A stretch of 34,100 bases of DNA. Source: an uncultured Cellvibrio sp. GTDB lineage: Bacteria; Pseudomonadota; Gammaproteobacteria; Pseudomonadales; Cellvibrionaceae. The translations under genes were made by a program, and so were the position numbers. Below, piece by piece: positions 8,140 through 16,745 of the stretch; position 1 is the first letter of the stretch, and each line of letters starts with the position of its first letter. The DNA lies in assembly GCA_946480695.1 (NCBI GenBank), contig CAMLKG010000041.1, forward strand, positions 1-34,100, given 5' to 3'. The notes under the pieces are model-generated. The model saw nothing but the letters and a program-made list of their open reading frames with translations. It searched no databases and had not been told where the DNA came from.

Positions 8140-8164
8140 CCCTGCCCATAAAATATGGGCAGGG
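8140..8164. terminator. Hairpin between actP and rluA, possible terminator
   Basis: A perfect 11-bp stem (8140-8150 with 8154-8164) and AAA loop, 9 bases after the actP stop. Neither strand has a proper U-run straight after the stem, so termination would be inefficient; mRNA 3'-end protection is an alternative. Confidence 0.45.
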
Positions 8165-8209
8165 ATAATTAAATCAAAAAAATAAAAAATTTTTATATCG
8201 CATGATCGA

Positions 8210-8875
8210 TTAAAAATCCGGCCCACAAGTAATTTGTACAAGCTCACCCGTGGTGGGATGGATGAATTGTAAATCACTGGCATGAAGCAATAGCCGATCC
8301 GCCGATTGCGCGAACGAGCCGCCATAAAACTCGCAACCAAGAATGGGGTGTCCCAGCGATTGCAAATGCAAGCGCAATTGATGGGAACGCCCGGTAACGG
8401 GATGCAATAAAACCCTGCTGGTATTGGCCAGGGTATCGCGGGTTAACACCCGATACTCTGTTATCGACGCTTTGCCTGTTTCAGCACAAATTTTGTATTT
8501 GGGGCCTTCATCGGCAGCGATGGGCAAATCAATAATCCCTTCATCCTGCTCCATTAACCCCGCCACCACGGCAATATAGTATTTGCTGATAGTCCGGGCC
8601 TGGAATTGTTTGCTGATATGGGACAAAGCTGCTTTGTTAAGCGGAATCACCATCAGGCCGGAAGTATCAAAATCCAGCCGGTGGACAATACCGGCTGTCG
8701 GATAATCTTTTTGCAAACGACTGATGACTGAATCGTGATTTTGTGGATGGCGGCCTGGAACGCTGAGTAACCGGGTCGGTTTGTTGATAAGCAAAAAATC
8801 CCGCTGCGCATGCAGTATCTGAATTTCCCCGGCACAAGGAGGCAAGATAAATAACTGGTTGACATCAGCACGCAT
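8210..8875 (-). CDS. rluA: RluA-type pseudouridine synthase (rRNA/tRNA)
   Basis: 221 residues, the same length as E. coli RluA (219). No S4 domain is present, again as in RluA. The catalytic motif HRLDFDTSGLMV places the nucleophilic Asp at 68. Other family blocks are NKPTRLLSVPGR, DSVISRLQKDYP, the C-terminal GRSHQLRLHLQSLGHPILG and RLLLHA. The enzyme isomerises uridine to pseudouridine; E. coli RluA acts on 23S rRNA U746 and several tRNAs at U32. The close overall likeness supports the same dual activity. It stands alone, divergent from cysI, with 317 bases between them. Confidence 0.9.
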   Translation of the reverse strand: MRADVNQLFILPPCAGEIQILHAQRDFLLINKPTRLLSVPGRHPQNHDSVISRLQKDYPTAGIVHRLDFDTSGLMVIPLNKAALSHISKQFQARTISKYYIAVVAGLMEQDEGIIDLPIAADEGPKYKICAETGKASITEYRVLTRDTLANTSRVLLHPVTGRSHQLRLHLQSLGHPILGCEFYGGSFAQSADRLLLHASDLQFIHPTTGELVQITCGPDF

Positions 8876-9192
8876 AAGTTAAATAGCTATTGGAAAGAGA
8901 AAAAATCAATAAGGCCATGATACCAGCACCGGCCCCATTGGCGATGCGATTTCATAACTTGCAGGAACAAGCTTAGGCGCAAAGAGTTGTTCACATCTTT
9001 GGATTCTGCTGTTATCTTGCCGCCGCAAACCTCGCCGGAAGCCGGCTTTTCCTGTATTCTGCGCGCCTCGATTTTTCACCCCGGCTGTCATCGCAAATGG
9101 CCGGTTCCACAAGAGCCGTGAAGTTCTGATTGCCAAAGAGCCTTAGCTCTAATTGCCAGAGCCTTAGCTCTAATTGATAGGTATCTAGTTAC
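8876..9192. other. Intergenic region between rluA and cysI
   Basis: 317 bases without a gene. It holds a small hairpin followed by four T residues (stem 9034-9038 with 9042-9046), which could act as a weak attenuator on the plus strand, and the duplicated dyads at 9137-9176. No clear sigma70 promoter was found for either flanking gene. Confidence 0.5.
9137..9176 (+). promoter_or_regulatory. Two tandem dyads, 21-bp period, before cysI
   Basis: The 19-base element AGAGCCTTAGCTCTAATTG occurs at 9137-9155 and again, without mismatch, at 9158-9176. Each copy contains the inverted repeat AGAGC-CTTA-GCTCT. A 21-base period equals two DNA helical turns, so two bound proteins would lie on the same face. 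The second copy ends 16 bases before the cysI ATG, so binding by a repressor or hairpin formation in the mRNA leader could control translation or transcription of the sulfite reductase. Confidence 0.6.
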
Positions 9193-10857
9193 ATGTATAT
9201 CTACGACGAGTACGACAACACTATCCTGCGTCAACGTATCGCCCAGTTTCGCGGGCAAACCGAACGCTTCCTGGCGGGTGAACTTCCGCCTGAACAGTTC
9301 CTGCCGTTACGCTTGCAGAATGGCCTTTATGTACAACGTTTGGCGCCCATGCTGCGCATCAACGTGCCCTACGGCATGATCAACTCAACACAGTTGCGCA
9401 AACTGGCCCATATCGCGCGTTTTTATGATAAAGGCTACTGCCACGTCAGTACTCGCCAAAATATCCAGTACAACTGGCCGGACCTCACCGAGGTGCCGGA
9501 TATCCTGTCCGAATTAGCCGATGTGGGTATGCATGGAACCCAATCGAGCGGTAATTGCATTCGTAATACCACCTCGGATCAATTTGCCGGCATAGCGCCG
9601 GATGAAGTTGTTGACCCGCGTCCCTATTGCGAGATTATTCGCCAGTGGTCGAGCTTCCACCCGGAATTTGCATTCCTGCCACGGAAATTCAAAATCGCCG
9701 TGACCGGCTCAACCCAGGATCGCGCAGCAGTACAAGTTCATGATATCGGCCTGCAACTGCTGCTTAATGATCACGGGGAAATCGGTTTTAAAGTATACGT
9801 AGGCGGCGGTTTGGGGCGCACGCCTTGCATTGGTGCCACCATCCGTGAGTTCCTGCCGGAAGAAGACTTGCTTTCCTACCTCGAAGCTATCCTGCGGGTA
9901 TATAACCTCTACGGCCGTCGCGACAACAAATTCAAAGCCCGCATCAAGATTCTGGTGCGCGCCTTGACCCCGGAAGTCTTCGCCCAAAAAGTGGAAGATG
10001 AATGGCAACACTTAAAAGATGGTCATAACAAGCTCACCCGCGCCGAGATCGAACGCGCCAAGGGCTTCTTTACCGCACCGGCCTACGAAACCATTGATAA
10101 TGCCGCGGCGCAAGCCGCCGTGAATTCACAAGCGGCTGGCAGTGTCGCCTTTAGCAAATGGCTAACGCGCAACGTGCGTGAGCACAAAATCCCCGGTTAT
10201 GCCGCTGTAACCTTATCATTAAAGCCGACCGGTGTAGCCCCCGGTGATATCACCGACAGCCAGTTAGAGGTCATCGCTGACCTGGCGGATGAATTCAGCT
10301 TCGGTGAGGCGCGCACTACCCATGAGCAAAACATAGTACTCGCCGATGTGAAGAAAACCGAACTGTTCAGCCTCTGGCAAAAAGCCAAGGCAGCCGGTTT
10401 TGCGACGCCCAACATCGGTACTATCACCGATATTATTTGCTGCCCCGGCGGTGACTTTTGTTCGCTTGCCAACGCTAAATCCATTCCCATTGCCGAAGCG
10501 ATTCAACGTCAATTTGACGATCTGGATTATGTATATGACCTCGGCGACATCGACCTGAACATCTCCGGTTGTATGAATGCCTGCGGCCACCACCACGTGG
10601 GCCACATTGGTATTTTGGGTGTGGATAAATCCGGTAAGGAATTTTATCAAGTGCAATTGGGCGGTAACGCCAGCAACGATGCATCATTGGGCGATGTGCT
10701 CGGCCCATCCTTCAGTGCGATGGAGATGCCATCGGTGATCCAGAAAATCGTTGATGTCTACCTCACCAATCGCACTGACGAAGAATTGTTTATTGATACC
10801 TATCGCCGTATAGGCGCCGCTCCCTTCAAGGAGAAAGTTTATGCCAAAGCTCATTAA
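9193..10857 (+). CDS. cysI: Nitrite/sulfite reductase hemoprotein, assimilatory sulfite reductase
   Basis: 554 residues. It contains two ferredoxin-like half-domains and two siroheme-binding domains. Siroheme/[4Fe-4S] ligands are visible: C417 and C423 (CCPGGDFCSLANA) and C460 and C464 (SGCMNACGHHH). Other conserved blocks are RQNIQYNW, GTQSSGNCIRNTTSD and VGGGLGRTP. It reduces sulfite to sulfide for cysteine synthesis, probably with ferredoxin as donor, because no flavoprotein cysJ lies alongside. The next gene (DUF934) overlaps it by 17 bases, the standard pairing in pseudomonads and relatives. Nitrite as substrate is less likely in this context. Siroheme would come from CysG, also in the window. 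Confidence 0.93.
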   Translation: MYIYDEYDNTILRQRIAQFRGQTERFLAGELPPEQFLPLRLQNGLYVQRLAPMLRINVPYGMINSTQLRKLAHIARFYDKGYCHVSTRQNIQYNWPDLTEVPDILSELADVGMHGTQSSGNCIRNTTSDQFAGIAPDEVVDPRPYCEIIRQWSSFHPEFAFLPRKFKIAVTGSTQDRAAVQVHDIGLQLLLNDHGEIGFKVYVGGGLGRTPCIGATIREFLPEEDLLSYLEAILRVYNLYGRRDNKFKARIKILVRALTPEVFAQKVEDEWQHLKDGHNKLTRAEIERAKGFFTAPAYETIDNAAAQAAVNSQAAGSVAFSKWLTRNVREHKIPGYAAVTLSLKPTGVAPGDITDSQLEVIADLADEFSFGEARTTHEQNIVLADVKKTELFSLWQKAKAAGFATPNIGTITDIICCPGGDFCSLANAKSIPIAEAIQRQFDDLDYVYDLGDIDLNISGCMNACGHHHVGHIGILGVDKSGKEFYQVQLGGNASNDASLGDVLGPSFSAMEMPSVIQKIVDVYLTNRTDEELFIDTYRRIGAAPFKEKVYAKAH

Positions 10858-11344
10858 AGACGGCCAGATCACAGAGGACACCTGGGCATTGATTGCCAAA
10901 CCTGAAGGCGAGGCTAATGCGCCGGAAGTGCCTGCCGGGCAGGTTATTATCCCCGCCAGTGTTTGGTTAGCCCAAAAGGAAAAGCTCCAGGCTCGCACTG
11001 ATATCGGTGTATGGCTGGATAGTGATGAAGGTGCCGAGTTGATTGGGGAGGAAGCCAACCGCTTTCCGGTTATCGGAGTGAACTTTCCGCTTTTTATGGA
11101 TGGCCGCGCCTTTTCAACCGCCCGCCTGTTACGTGAGCGCTACGGTTTTACTGGCGAGTTGCGTGCGGTGGGTAATTTTATTCGCGACCAACTTTGCTAT
11201 TTACGTCGTTGCGGGGTTAACGCATTCGCATTCGCCAACCCGGAAACAAACCTGGAAGAAGCAATTAAGTCCTTGCAGGATTTCCAGGAATATTATCAAG
11301 CATCTGTGGATCAGCCCTTGCCGCTCTTCAGGCGCCGCGCGTAA
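10841..11344 (+). CDS. DUF934 protein, partner of sulfite reductase
   Basis: 167 residues. The start overlaps the end of cysI by 17 bases and has AAGGAG seven bases before it, inside cysI. Recognisable DUF934 blocks are VIGVNFPLFMDGRAFSTARLLRE and VGNFIRDQLCYLRRCGVNAF. The family is found almost only after this type of sulfite reductase and is annotated as probably involved in sulfite reduction; its biochemistry is undefined. It has only two Cys residues and no known cofactor motif. Coupled translation supports a stoichiometric complex or assembly factor. A strong terminator follows. Confidence 0.9.
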   Translation: MPKLIKDGQITEDTWALIAKPEGEANAPEVPAGQVIIPASVWLAQKEKLQARTDIGVWLDSDEGAELIGEEANRFPVIGVNFPLFMDGRAFSTARLLRERYGFTGELRAVGNFIRDQLCYLRRCGVNAFAFANPETNLEEAIKSLQDFQEYYQASVDQPLPLFRRRA

Positions 11345-11349
11345 CGCTA

Positions 11350-11380
11350 AAAAACGCCGCGTTCACGCGGCGTTTTTATT
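11350..11380. terminator. Bidirectional terminator between DUF934 and patatin genes
   Basis: A 12-bp stem (11350-11361 with 11366-11377), 4-base loop, A-run on the left and T-run on the right. It serves the plus-strand cysI operon and the minus-strand acyl-CoA ligase operon. Confidence 0.92.
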
Positions 11381-11398
11381 TTTACCTGTGCATAGACT

Positions 11399-12538
11399 TT
11401 ATTTACGTGCAAAGAATTCATATATGTTTTCTGCCGCCGCCAGCGTATCCGCACGCCCCAATTCCATCAGTTCATTAATGAATTCCTTGGAAAACAACAA
11501 ATAACTGGCTGCGGTAGCCCCGCCTCCTTTTGCCGTAGAACCCGTGGCACGCATAAAGAAGCGCAAGCTTTTTGGCAAATAGCGCACATTGCGCCCCGCA
11601 ATACTATCAATGGGTGAGGACGGCGAAATCACCATATTTTCCACTGGCCGTAAATAAATTCCTTCTTTGATGCGCTGCTCTTCCGGAATCAATTTCAGTA
11701 ACTGATTCATGCGCTCCAAATGCTCCAAATCACTTTCCATTGCATCCACAAAAGCGCTGTTAAACAAATGGCCGACAATTTGGCCCATGGATGGCGAATG
11801 TCGATGCGGAACACGGCGATTGGCTTTGACAGCGGTGCGATTACCGCTCACACCAATTACAAATAACGAATCAGCACCCAAATGCAATGCCGGGCTCATA
11901 GGTGCAAGCTGGCGCAAGGCGCCATCCCCGAAATATTCGCGATTAATGCGCACCGCGGGAAAAATCGTCGGGATAGCGGAGGAAGCGAGCAAATGCTCGA
12001 GCCTTAAATGGGTGGGGACCCCTATGCGACGATGGCGATTCCAGCCTTGCAAATCCGGATGTCCCTGAAAAAAACTAACCGATTGCCCCGATGTATAACC
12101 CATGGCTGAAATACTGACAGCCAATAACTTTCCGGAAGATATTGAATCGGCCAGGTTTTCAAAATGGATTTTTGAACCCAATAGGTTCCATAGAGGGCCA
12201 TTGTCCAACAGCGATAGCGGACGGCGGCGCCCCATCCCCTCGTTCATCAGGGAAAAGCCAATATAAGAAAGCCCTTTGAAAATATCGGTCCATCCGTAAA
12301 GATAGACCTGACCTATTTCAAGGTTTTGCCACATGTTGGCAAGGGCATTTACTGCGGATTTGAAATTACCTTTATGCGCAGCAATCGCCAACGCATTGAT
12401 TGCCCCGGCGGAAGTGCCGCAAATAATGGGGAATGGGTTTTCAATGCCGTCTGGCAAAATATCCGCCAGCGCTTTTAATACCCCAACCTGATAAGCGGCA
12501 CGTGCTCCGCCACCCGATAAAATGAGCGCTCGCTTCAT
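11399..12538 (-). CDS. Patatin-like phospholipase
   Basis: 379 residues. The oxyanion glycine motif SGGGARAAYQVGVLKAL is at the N-terminus, the nucleophile elbow GTSAG gives Ser43, and the dyad Asp is Asp205 in FGDGALRQ. This is a complete patatin catalytic set, expected to hydrolyse acyl esters of phospholipids. No signal peptide is visible, so it should act in the cytoplasm or at the inner face of the membrane. The C-terminal third (after about 230) is specific to the bacterial RssA-like/DUF3336-free group and ends with Gly/Ala-rich and hydrophobic helices. It begins three bases after the acyl-CoA ligase stop, so released fatty acids could be activated at once by its operon partner. Confidence 0.9.
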   Translation of the reverse strand: MKRALILSGGGARAAYQVGVLKALADILPDGIENPFPIICGTSAGAINALAIAAHKGNFKSAVNALANMWQNLEIGQVYLYGWTDIFKGLSYIGFSLMNEGMGRRRPLSLLDNGPLWNLLGSKIHFENLADSISSGKLLAVSISAMGYTSGQSVSFFQGHPDLQGWNRHRRIGVPTHLRLEHLLASSAIPTIFPAVRINREYFGDGALRQLAPMSPALHLGADSLFVIGVSGNRTAVKANRRVPHRHSPSMGQIVGHLFNSAFVDAMESDLEHLERMNQLLKLIPEEQRIKEGIYLRPVENMVISPSSPIDSIAGRNVRYLPKSLRFFMRATGSTAKGGGATAASYLLFSKEFINELMELGRADTLAAAENIYEFFARK

Positions 12539-12541
12539 AAA

Positions 12542-14173
12542 TTATTGTTTGGCGCTTTTGGTAATTTCCTGGTCACGTAATTCGCGCCGTAAAATTTTAC
12601 CAACATTGCTTTTTGGTAATTCCTTACGGAATTCAATCAAGTGGGGAACCTTGTAAGCAGTTAGGGTTTCTTTCGCGAATGTGCGCACTTGCTCAACGGT
12701 CAATGCTTCGTTGGCCGTAACAATAAATGCTTTAACAATTTCACTGCCCTGGCTATCCGGAACACCCACCACAGCTACCTCAACAATATCAGGATGACTG
12801 CTTAACGCGTCTTCCACTTCATTAGGGAATACTTTGAAACCACTGACATTGATCATATCTTTTTTACGATCAACAATTTTTATAAATCCGTCTGCCTGGA
12901 TAACGGCGATATCACCGGTTTTAAACCAGCCTTCATTATCAATCACTTCCGCTGTCGCGTCAGGGCGCTGCCAATAGCCCTTCATTACCTGGGGACCACG
13001 CACACAAAGTTCGCCCGCTTCACCGAACGGCAAACTATTATTGTGCTCATCAATCACTTTGACTTCAGTGTCGATCAACGGCAACCCCACAGTGCCTTGT
13101 TGCACATTTTCCAACGGGTTACTGGAGACTACCGGCGATGTTTCGGTTAAACCATACCCCTCACTTATAGGCGCCCTGGTGACCTCAACCCAGTGCTTTG
13201 CGGTTTCAGCGGTCAATGCCATACCACCAGAGCAGGTCAATTGCAAATGGCTGAAATCCAGCTTGGAAAATTCAGGATTGCGCATCAGTGCGTTAAACAA
13301 CGTATTTAACCCGACAAAGAACGTGAATGGTTTTCCCTTTATGGTTTTTATGAAGCCGGGGATGTCGCGCGGATTGGGGATTAATAAACTGTGATTACCC
13401 AGCGCAAGTGCCGAGGTACAGTGAACAGTGAATGAATAAATATGATACAAGGGAAGGGGCGCAATATAGAATTCTTTCCGGGGACGAAAAACATTTTTCA
13501 TGCGTTCGTTCAATTGCGCCATATTGGCAACCAGGTTGCGATGCGTAAGCATTGCCCCTTTCGCTACCCCCGTCGTTCCCCCGGTGTACTGTAACACCGC
13601 GACATCTTCCGGCGTTTGCGATACGGGTGTCCAGGTCCTTTGTGGCAGGGCTAATGCTTTGTTTAACGAAATTTGTTGCGGAAATTTAAAAGGCGGCACC
13701 ATTTTTTTTAAATATTTAACCGCAAAATTAAGCAATACGCGCTTCAAGGTCGGATGCAAATCCGCAAGTTCAGTCACAATGACGTGCTTAACGTTTGTCT
13801 CACCCACAATGGACGCTGCGTTTTTGGCAATGTTAGCCAGGACCACCAGGGCTTTAGCACCCGAATCATTCAATTGGTGCTTTATTTCATGTGGTGTGTA
13901 AAGCGGATTGGTGTTGACAACAATTAATCCCGCACGCAGCGCCCCGAAAACCACTACCGGGTATTGAAGGATATTAGGCAGTTGCACTGCAATTCTGTCG
14001 CCTGGTTGCAAATCCGTATGCTGTTGCAAATATGCGGCAAAACGCCCCGATAATTGATCAAGATCCGCGTATGTGAGTGTATGCCCCATACAAGTGAAAG
14101 CATTACAGTCTGCGAATTGCTTACAGGATTGCGCAAATAATTCCGCGAGGGTTCTGTCGTAATTCAGCGACAT
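12542..14173 (-). CDS. fadD: Long-chain fatty acid--CoA ligase (FadD-like)
   Basis: 543 residues. ATP/AMP signature YTGGTTGVAKG at 196-206, adenine motif YGLTETSPV at about 340, GYWQRPDATAEV and KTGDIAV, the fatty-acyl-CoA-synthetase hinge region DRKKDMINVSGFKVFPNEVE, and the terminal catalytic Lys in LPKSNVGKILRREL. Length and motifs fit FadD (E. coli 561). It makes acyl-AMP then acyl-CoA for beta-oxidation or lipid remodelling, at the inner membrane. GGAG lies eight bases before the ATG. The patatin gene follows directly. Substrate length cannot be read from sequence, so a medium-chain preference is possible. Confidence 0.88.
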   Translation of the reverse strand: MSLNYDRTLAELFAQSCKQFADCNAFTCMGHTLTYADLDQLSGRFAAYLQQHTDLQPGDRIAVQLPNILQYPVVVFGALRAGLIVVNTNPLYTPHEIKHQLNDSGAKALVVLANIAKNAASIVGETNVKHVIVTELADLHPTLKRVLLNFAVKYLKKMVPPFKFPQQISLNKALALPQRTWTPVSQTPEDVAVLQYTGGTTGVAKGAMLTHRNLVANMAQLNERMKNVFRPRKEFYIAPLPLYHIYSFTVHCTSALALGNHSLLIPNPRDIPGFIKTIKGKPFTFFVGLNTLFNALMRNPEFSKLDFSHLQLTCSGGMALTAETAKHWVEVTRAPISEGYGLTETSPVVSSNPLENVQQGTVGLPLIDTEVKVIDEHNNSLPFGEAGELCVRGPQVMKGYWQRPDATAEVIDNEGWFKTGDIAVIQADGFIKIVDRKKDMINVSGFKVFPNEVEDALSSHPDIVEVAVVGVPDSQGSEIVKAFIVTANEALTVEQVRTFAKETLTAYKVPHLIEFRKELPKSNVGKILRRELRDQEITKSAKQ

Positions 14174-14579
14174 GCATTTATCTCCACTATTGTTATTGTG
14201 AACCGTAAAAATAATTCTCTGGCAAAGATATTAAGCCGGTTACACCAGATTCCATCGCCAGTACACAGCCCAGGTGTGCGCAAAACCAACGCGAATAAAA
14301 TCAACAGGCGCGCGAAGCCAATGTTGCCAGCCCAGCCCCGGGCCATAAATCGGCGAGCACAAGATAGCCCGAAAAGATCGGATAATCTACCGCCGCTGTT
14401 CCAATTTCGGATTGCGCGGGCCCGTTCCACAACCGTTGAGCGTAATTCCTGGCATCGTTAATCCAGTGTAGCATTCCTCAAGTGTGGTGAATGCGCGCAG
14501 ATTTGCTCCGCTTCCATTCGGATCGATATAACCTCGACCACATCCGTGCAGATACAATAGTTAAAACAAACTGTCGCCA
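14174..14579. other. Intergenic region between the NUDIX and fadD genes
   Basis: 406 bases. Short open frames on both strands here have unlikely composition and no ribosome sites. No hairpin-plus-T terminator for the NUDIX operon was found, and no clear promoter for fadD. I see nothing else of note; it could hold a fadD control region or a decayed gene. Confidence 0.4.
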
Positions 14580-15143
14580 TTATTCCGTGAGTTCCACCTT
14601 TTGCAACAATTCCAGGAGTTTGGCAGTTACGGCGGCGGTGAATCCCCAAATTTCATAACCTTGGTAGTGATAGACAGGAATCCGATAGCTAAGGCCCTCC
14701 CGCTCAAATACATCCTCTTTCACCTTGATCCCCTGGTTGAATAAGGCAAGCGGTACCCAAAAAAACGAATCCAATTCATCGAGGGACGGTATTAATGGGT
14801 AGCTGCCATCAACACTCGCAACAAAAGGGACGACCGTTGTGCCGGTACGGGTATGGAATTCGGGCATACGCCCTAAAAGCTGTACCTGGTTTACCGGCAA
14901 GCCTATTTCCTCTTCCATTTCCCGCAGGGCCGTCGCAACCAGGCTTCCATCATCCGGCTCACGCATCCCGCCCGGAAAACAGACCTCCCCTGGATGGCTA
15001 CGCAAATGCAATGCACGCTTGGTATATAACAGGGCCGGTTCGTCACCTCGACTCAACAATAGGATGACAGCGGCAGGGGCACCGCTCGATGACGCTATAG
15101 GTAATAGCTCAGACGATAAAGCCTCAAACAACCGGGAGCTCAA
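14580..15143 (-). CDS. NUDIX hydrolase, CoA pyrophosphatase (NudL-like)
   Basis: 187 residues from TTG 15143, whose first two bases overlap the stop of the preceding NIF3-like gene (TTGA) and which has GGAGG upstream. It shows the CoA-diphosphatase signature LLYTKRALHLRSHPGEVCFPGG before the NUDIX box, whose core is REMEEEIGL (Glu77-79 metal ligands). The first Glu of the general NUDIX box is absent, as is usual in this subfamily. E. coli NudL (YeaB) is the model. The enzyme would split CoA or acyl-CoA to 4'-phosphopantetheine and 3',5'-ADP. Substrate is inferred from the UPF0035-type motif. Confidence 0.87.
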   Translation of the reverse strand: MSSRLFEALSSELLPIASSSGAPAAVILLLSRGDEPALLYTKRALHLRSHPGEVCFPGGMREPDDGSLVATALREMEEEIGLPVNQVQLLGRMPEFHTRTGTTVVPFVASVDGSYPLIPSLDELDSFFWVPLALFNQGIKVKEDVFEREGLSYRIPVYHYQGYEIWGFTAAVTAKLLELLQKVELTE

Positions 15144-15463
15144 CTACCAGCCTCCAAGTCGGCAAGCTGCCAGACATCAAAAGCCGGTTCTTCATAAGGA
15201 TGGGAGGCACGTAACGCTTTTAATACTGGTTTGATGAGCTTATCGGCGCATACCACTTCAACGCGGTATTCCTGCACCAGCTCAAGCTGATTTTGTTGGC
15301 CGATATAAGGATCGGAACCCGGTAGCGGCCGGAATTGCCCCTGCCCTAATACCTGCCAGCAACATTGATCATAATTACCGATATGCCCCGCACCTGCTGC
15401 AAAGACCGCCGCTTTGACGACTTCAAGATGGGACTCGGGGACAAAAAAGATCAATTTGTACAT
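15140..15463 (-). CDS. NIF3/YqfO-like small protein
   Basis: 107 residues, with the characteristic start MYKLIFFVPESHLEVVKAAVF, the central AGAGHIGNYDQCCWQ and the C-terminal RASHPYEEPAFDVW. This corresponds to the PII-like inserted domain of NIF3/YqfO proteins, encoded here as a stand-alone gene, as is common in gammaproteobacteria. Several His, Glu and Cys residues suggest metal binding. Function is unknown. AGGGGG precedes the ATG. It lies 38 bases after serA and overlaps the NUDIX gene, so it is likely in the same transcript. Confidence 0.88.
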   Translation of the reverse strand: MYKLIFFVPESHLEVVKAAVFAAGAGHIGNYDQCCWQVLGQGQFRPLPGSDPYIGQQNQLELVQEYRVEVVCADKLIKPVLKALRASHPYEEPAFDVWQLADLEAGS

Positions 15464-15501
15464 TCATTTGCCCCCTGCTGTTTAGCTGGATAACCCGCAG
15501 A

Positions 15502-16677
15502 TTAAATCACCCTCACGGCAATGACATGCTCAACCCTGGCCAAGGCATTGATGACCTCGGGGGAAGGCACCTGCTCAACATCAATGATGTTGTAAGCCAT
15601 ATCGCCGCGGCTCTTGTTAACCATATCGATCACATTGACCTTATAGTCGGCCAACACTGAAAGCACATGTCCAAGGACACCGGAAACATTCCCATTGGAG
15701 AAGGTGATACGCGCCCCAATGCCCTGGTTGCGATCCATGGATACCGCCGGGAAGTTGACTGAATTCCTGATATTGCCGTTCTCAAGGAAGTCTACCAACT
15801 GGTTTGCTGCCATAATCGCGCAATTTTCTTCCGCCTCTTCCGTACTGGCGCCTATATGCGGCATGGCCAACACGTCCTTACGGTTAAGCAGGATTGGCTC
15901 CGGAAAATCGCAAATGTATTTGCCCAGGTGGCCAGCGTCCAGACTCTCTACCACTGCATGGGCATCGACAATCGCTTCACGGGCAAAATTCAACAGCACC
16001 GCCCCCTTTTTACACACTTTCAAGGTATCGGCATTAATCAAATGCTTGGTGGCAGGGATCGCAGGCACATGCAAAGTGATGTAATCAGAACGCGCCAGCA
16101 GGGATTGCAGGTTTTCCATACAACCGACCTGGTTAGGCAGGCGCCATGCGGCCTCCACCGATAACGCCGGGTCAAACCCGACAACCTGCATTCCCAGCGC
16201 TAACGCGGCATCCGCAATCAATGAGCCAATTGCACCGAGACCGACGATACCCAGCGTTTTACCCTGGATTTCCATTCCGGCGAAATTGGCTTTTTCCTTT
16301 TCCAGCAATTTGGACATCTCTTCCGCATCAGTCATGTGGGTCAGGCCGTTCACGTACTGCATACCTGAAACAATGCCACGCGATCCCAGTAACATACCGG
16401 CAAGCACCAATTCTTTCACAGCATTGGCGTTGGCACCCGGCGAGTTAAATACCACCACGCCTTTTTTGGTGTATTCCTCAACGGGGACGTTATTGGTGCC
16501 GGCACCGGCGCGCGCCACAGCTTTTACCGATTCCGGCAACGGCTCACCATGCAACTTGTGGCTGCGCAAAATGTAGGCATCAGGGCTGCCTATATCACTG
16601 GCCACTTCGTACTTTTCGCGGGGAAAACGATTCAGGCCTTTTATCGAGATGGCGTTGTAAGTTTTTATTTTAAACAT
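15502..16677 (-). CDS. serA: D-3-phosphoglycerate dehydrogenase
   Basis: 391 residues from ATG 16677 (GAGGA eight bases before); the frame extends 9 codons further upstream without a ribosome site. NAD-binding Rossmann motif GIVGLGAIG at 143-151, catalytic set Arg233 (NFAREAIVD), Glu260 (DFPEP) and His274 (MPHIGAST), and a C-terminal ACT domain from about 320 (VSGVLGHVLSVLADYKVNVIDM). The protein is shorter than E. coli SerA (410) and differs at the N-terminus (SPGANANAVKELVLAG is typical of this type). It oxidises 3-phosphoglycerate in serine synthesis; the ACT domain implies serine feedback. It follows serC, with a terminator-like hairpin between them. Confidence 0.92.
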   Translation of the reverse strand: MFKIKTYNAISIKGLNRFPREKYEVASDIGSPDAYILRSHKLHGEPLPESVKAVARAGAGTNNVPVEEYTKKGVVVFNSPGANANAVKELVLAGMLLGSRGIVSGMQYVNGLTHMTDAEEMSKLLEKEKANFAGMEIQGKTLGIVGLGAIGSLIADAALALGMQVVGFDPALSVEAAWRLPNQVGCMENLQSLLARSDYITLHVPAIPATKHLINADTLKVCKKGAVLLNFAREAIVDAHAVVESLDAGHLGKYICDFPEPILLNRKDVLAMPHIGASTEEAEENCAIMAANQLVDFLENGNIRNSVNFPAVSMDRNQGIGARITFSNGNVSGVLGHVLSVLADYKVNVIDMVNKSRGDMAYNIIDVEQVPSPEVINALARVEHVIAVRVI

Positions 16678-16702
16678 GGTCTTCTTCCTCAAATCTGCTA
16701 AC

Positions 16703-16728
16703 AAAAAGGCCGTGTAAAAACACGGCCT
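16703..16728 (-). terminator. Terminator or attenuator between serC and serA
   Basis: On the minus strand a perfect 9-bp stem (16707-16715 with 16720-16728) with 4-base loop runs into U residues. It lies 18 bases after the serC stop and before serA, so it should lower serA expression relative to serC unless read through, or serA has its own promoter. Confidence 0.85.
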
Positions 16729-16745
16729 GAGTCGTTACATCACTA

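Noticed and set aside
14164..14461. 88- and 87-residue ORFs on opposite strands in the fadD upstream gap
   Set aside because: No ribosome site, unlikely residue composition, the two overlap each other, and one runs over the fadD start.
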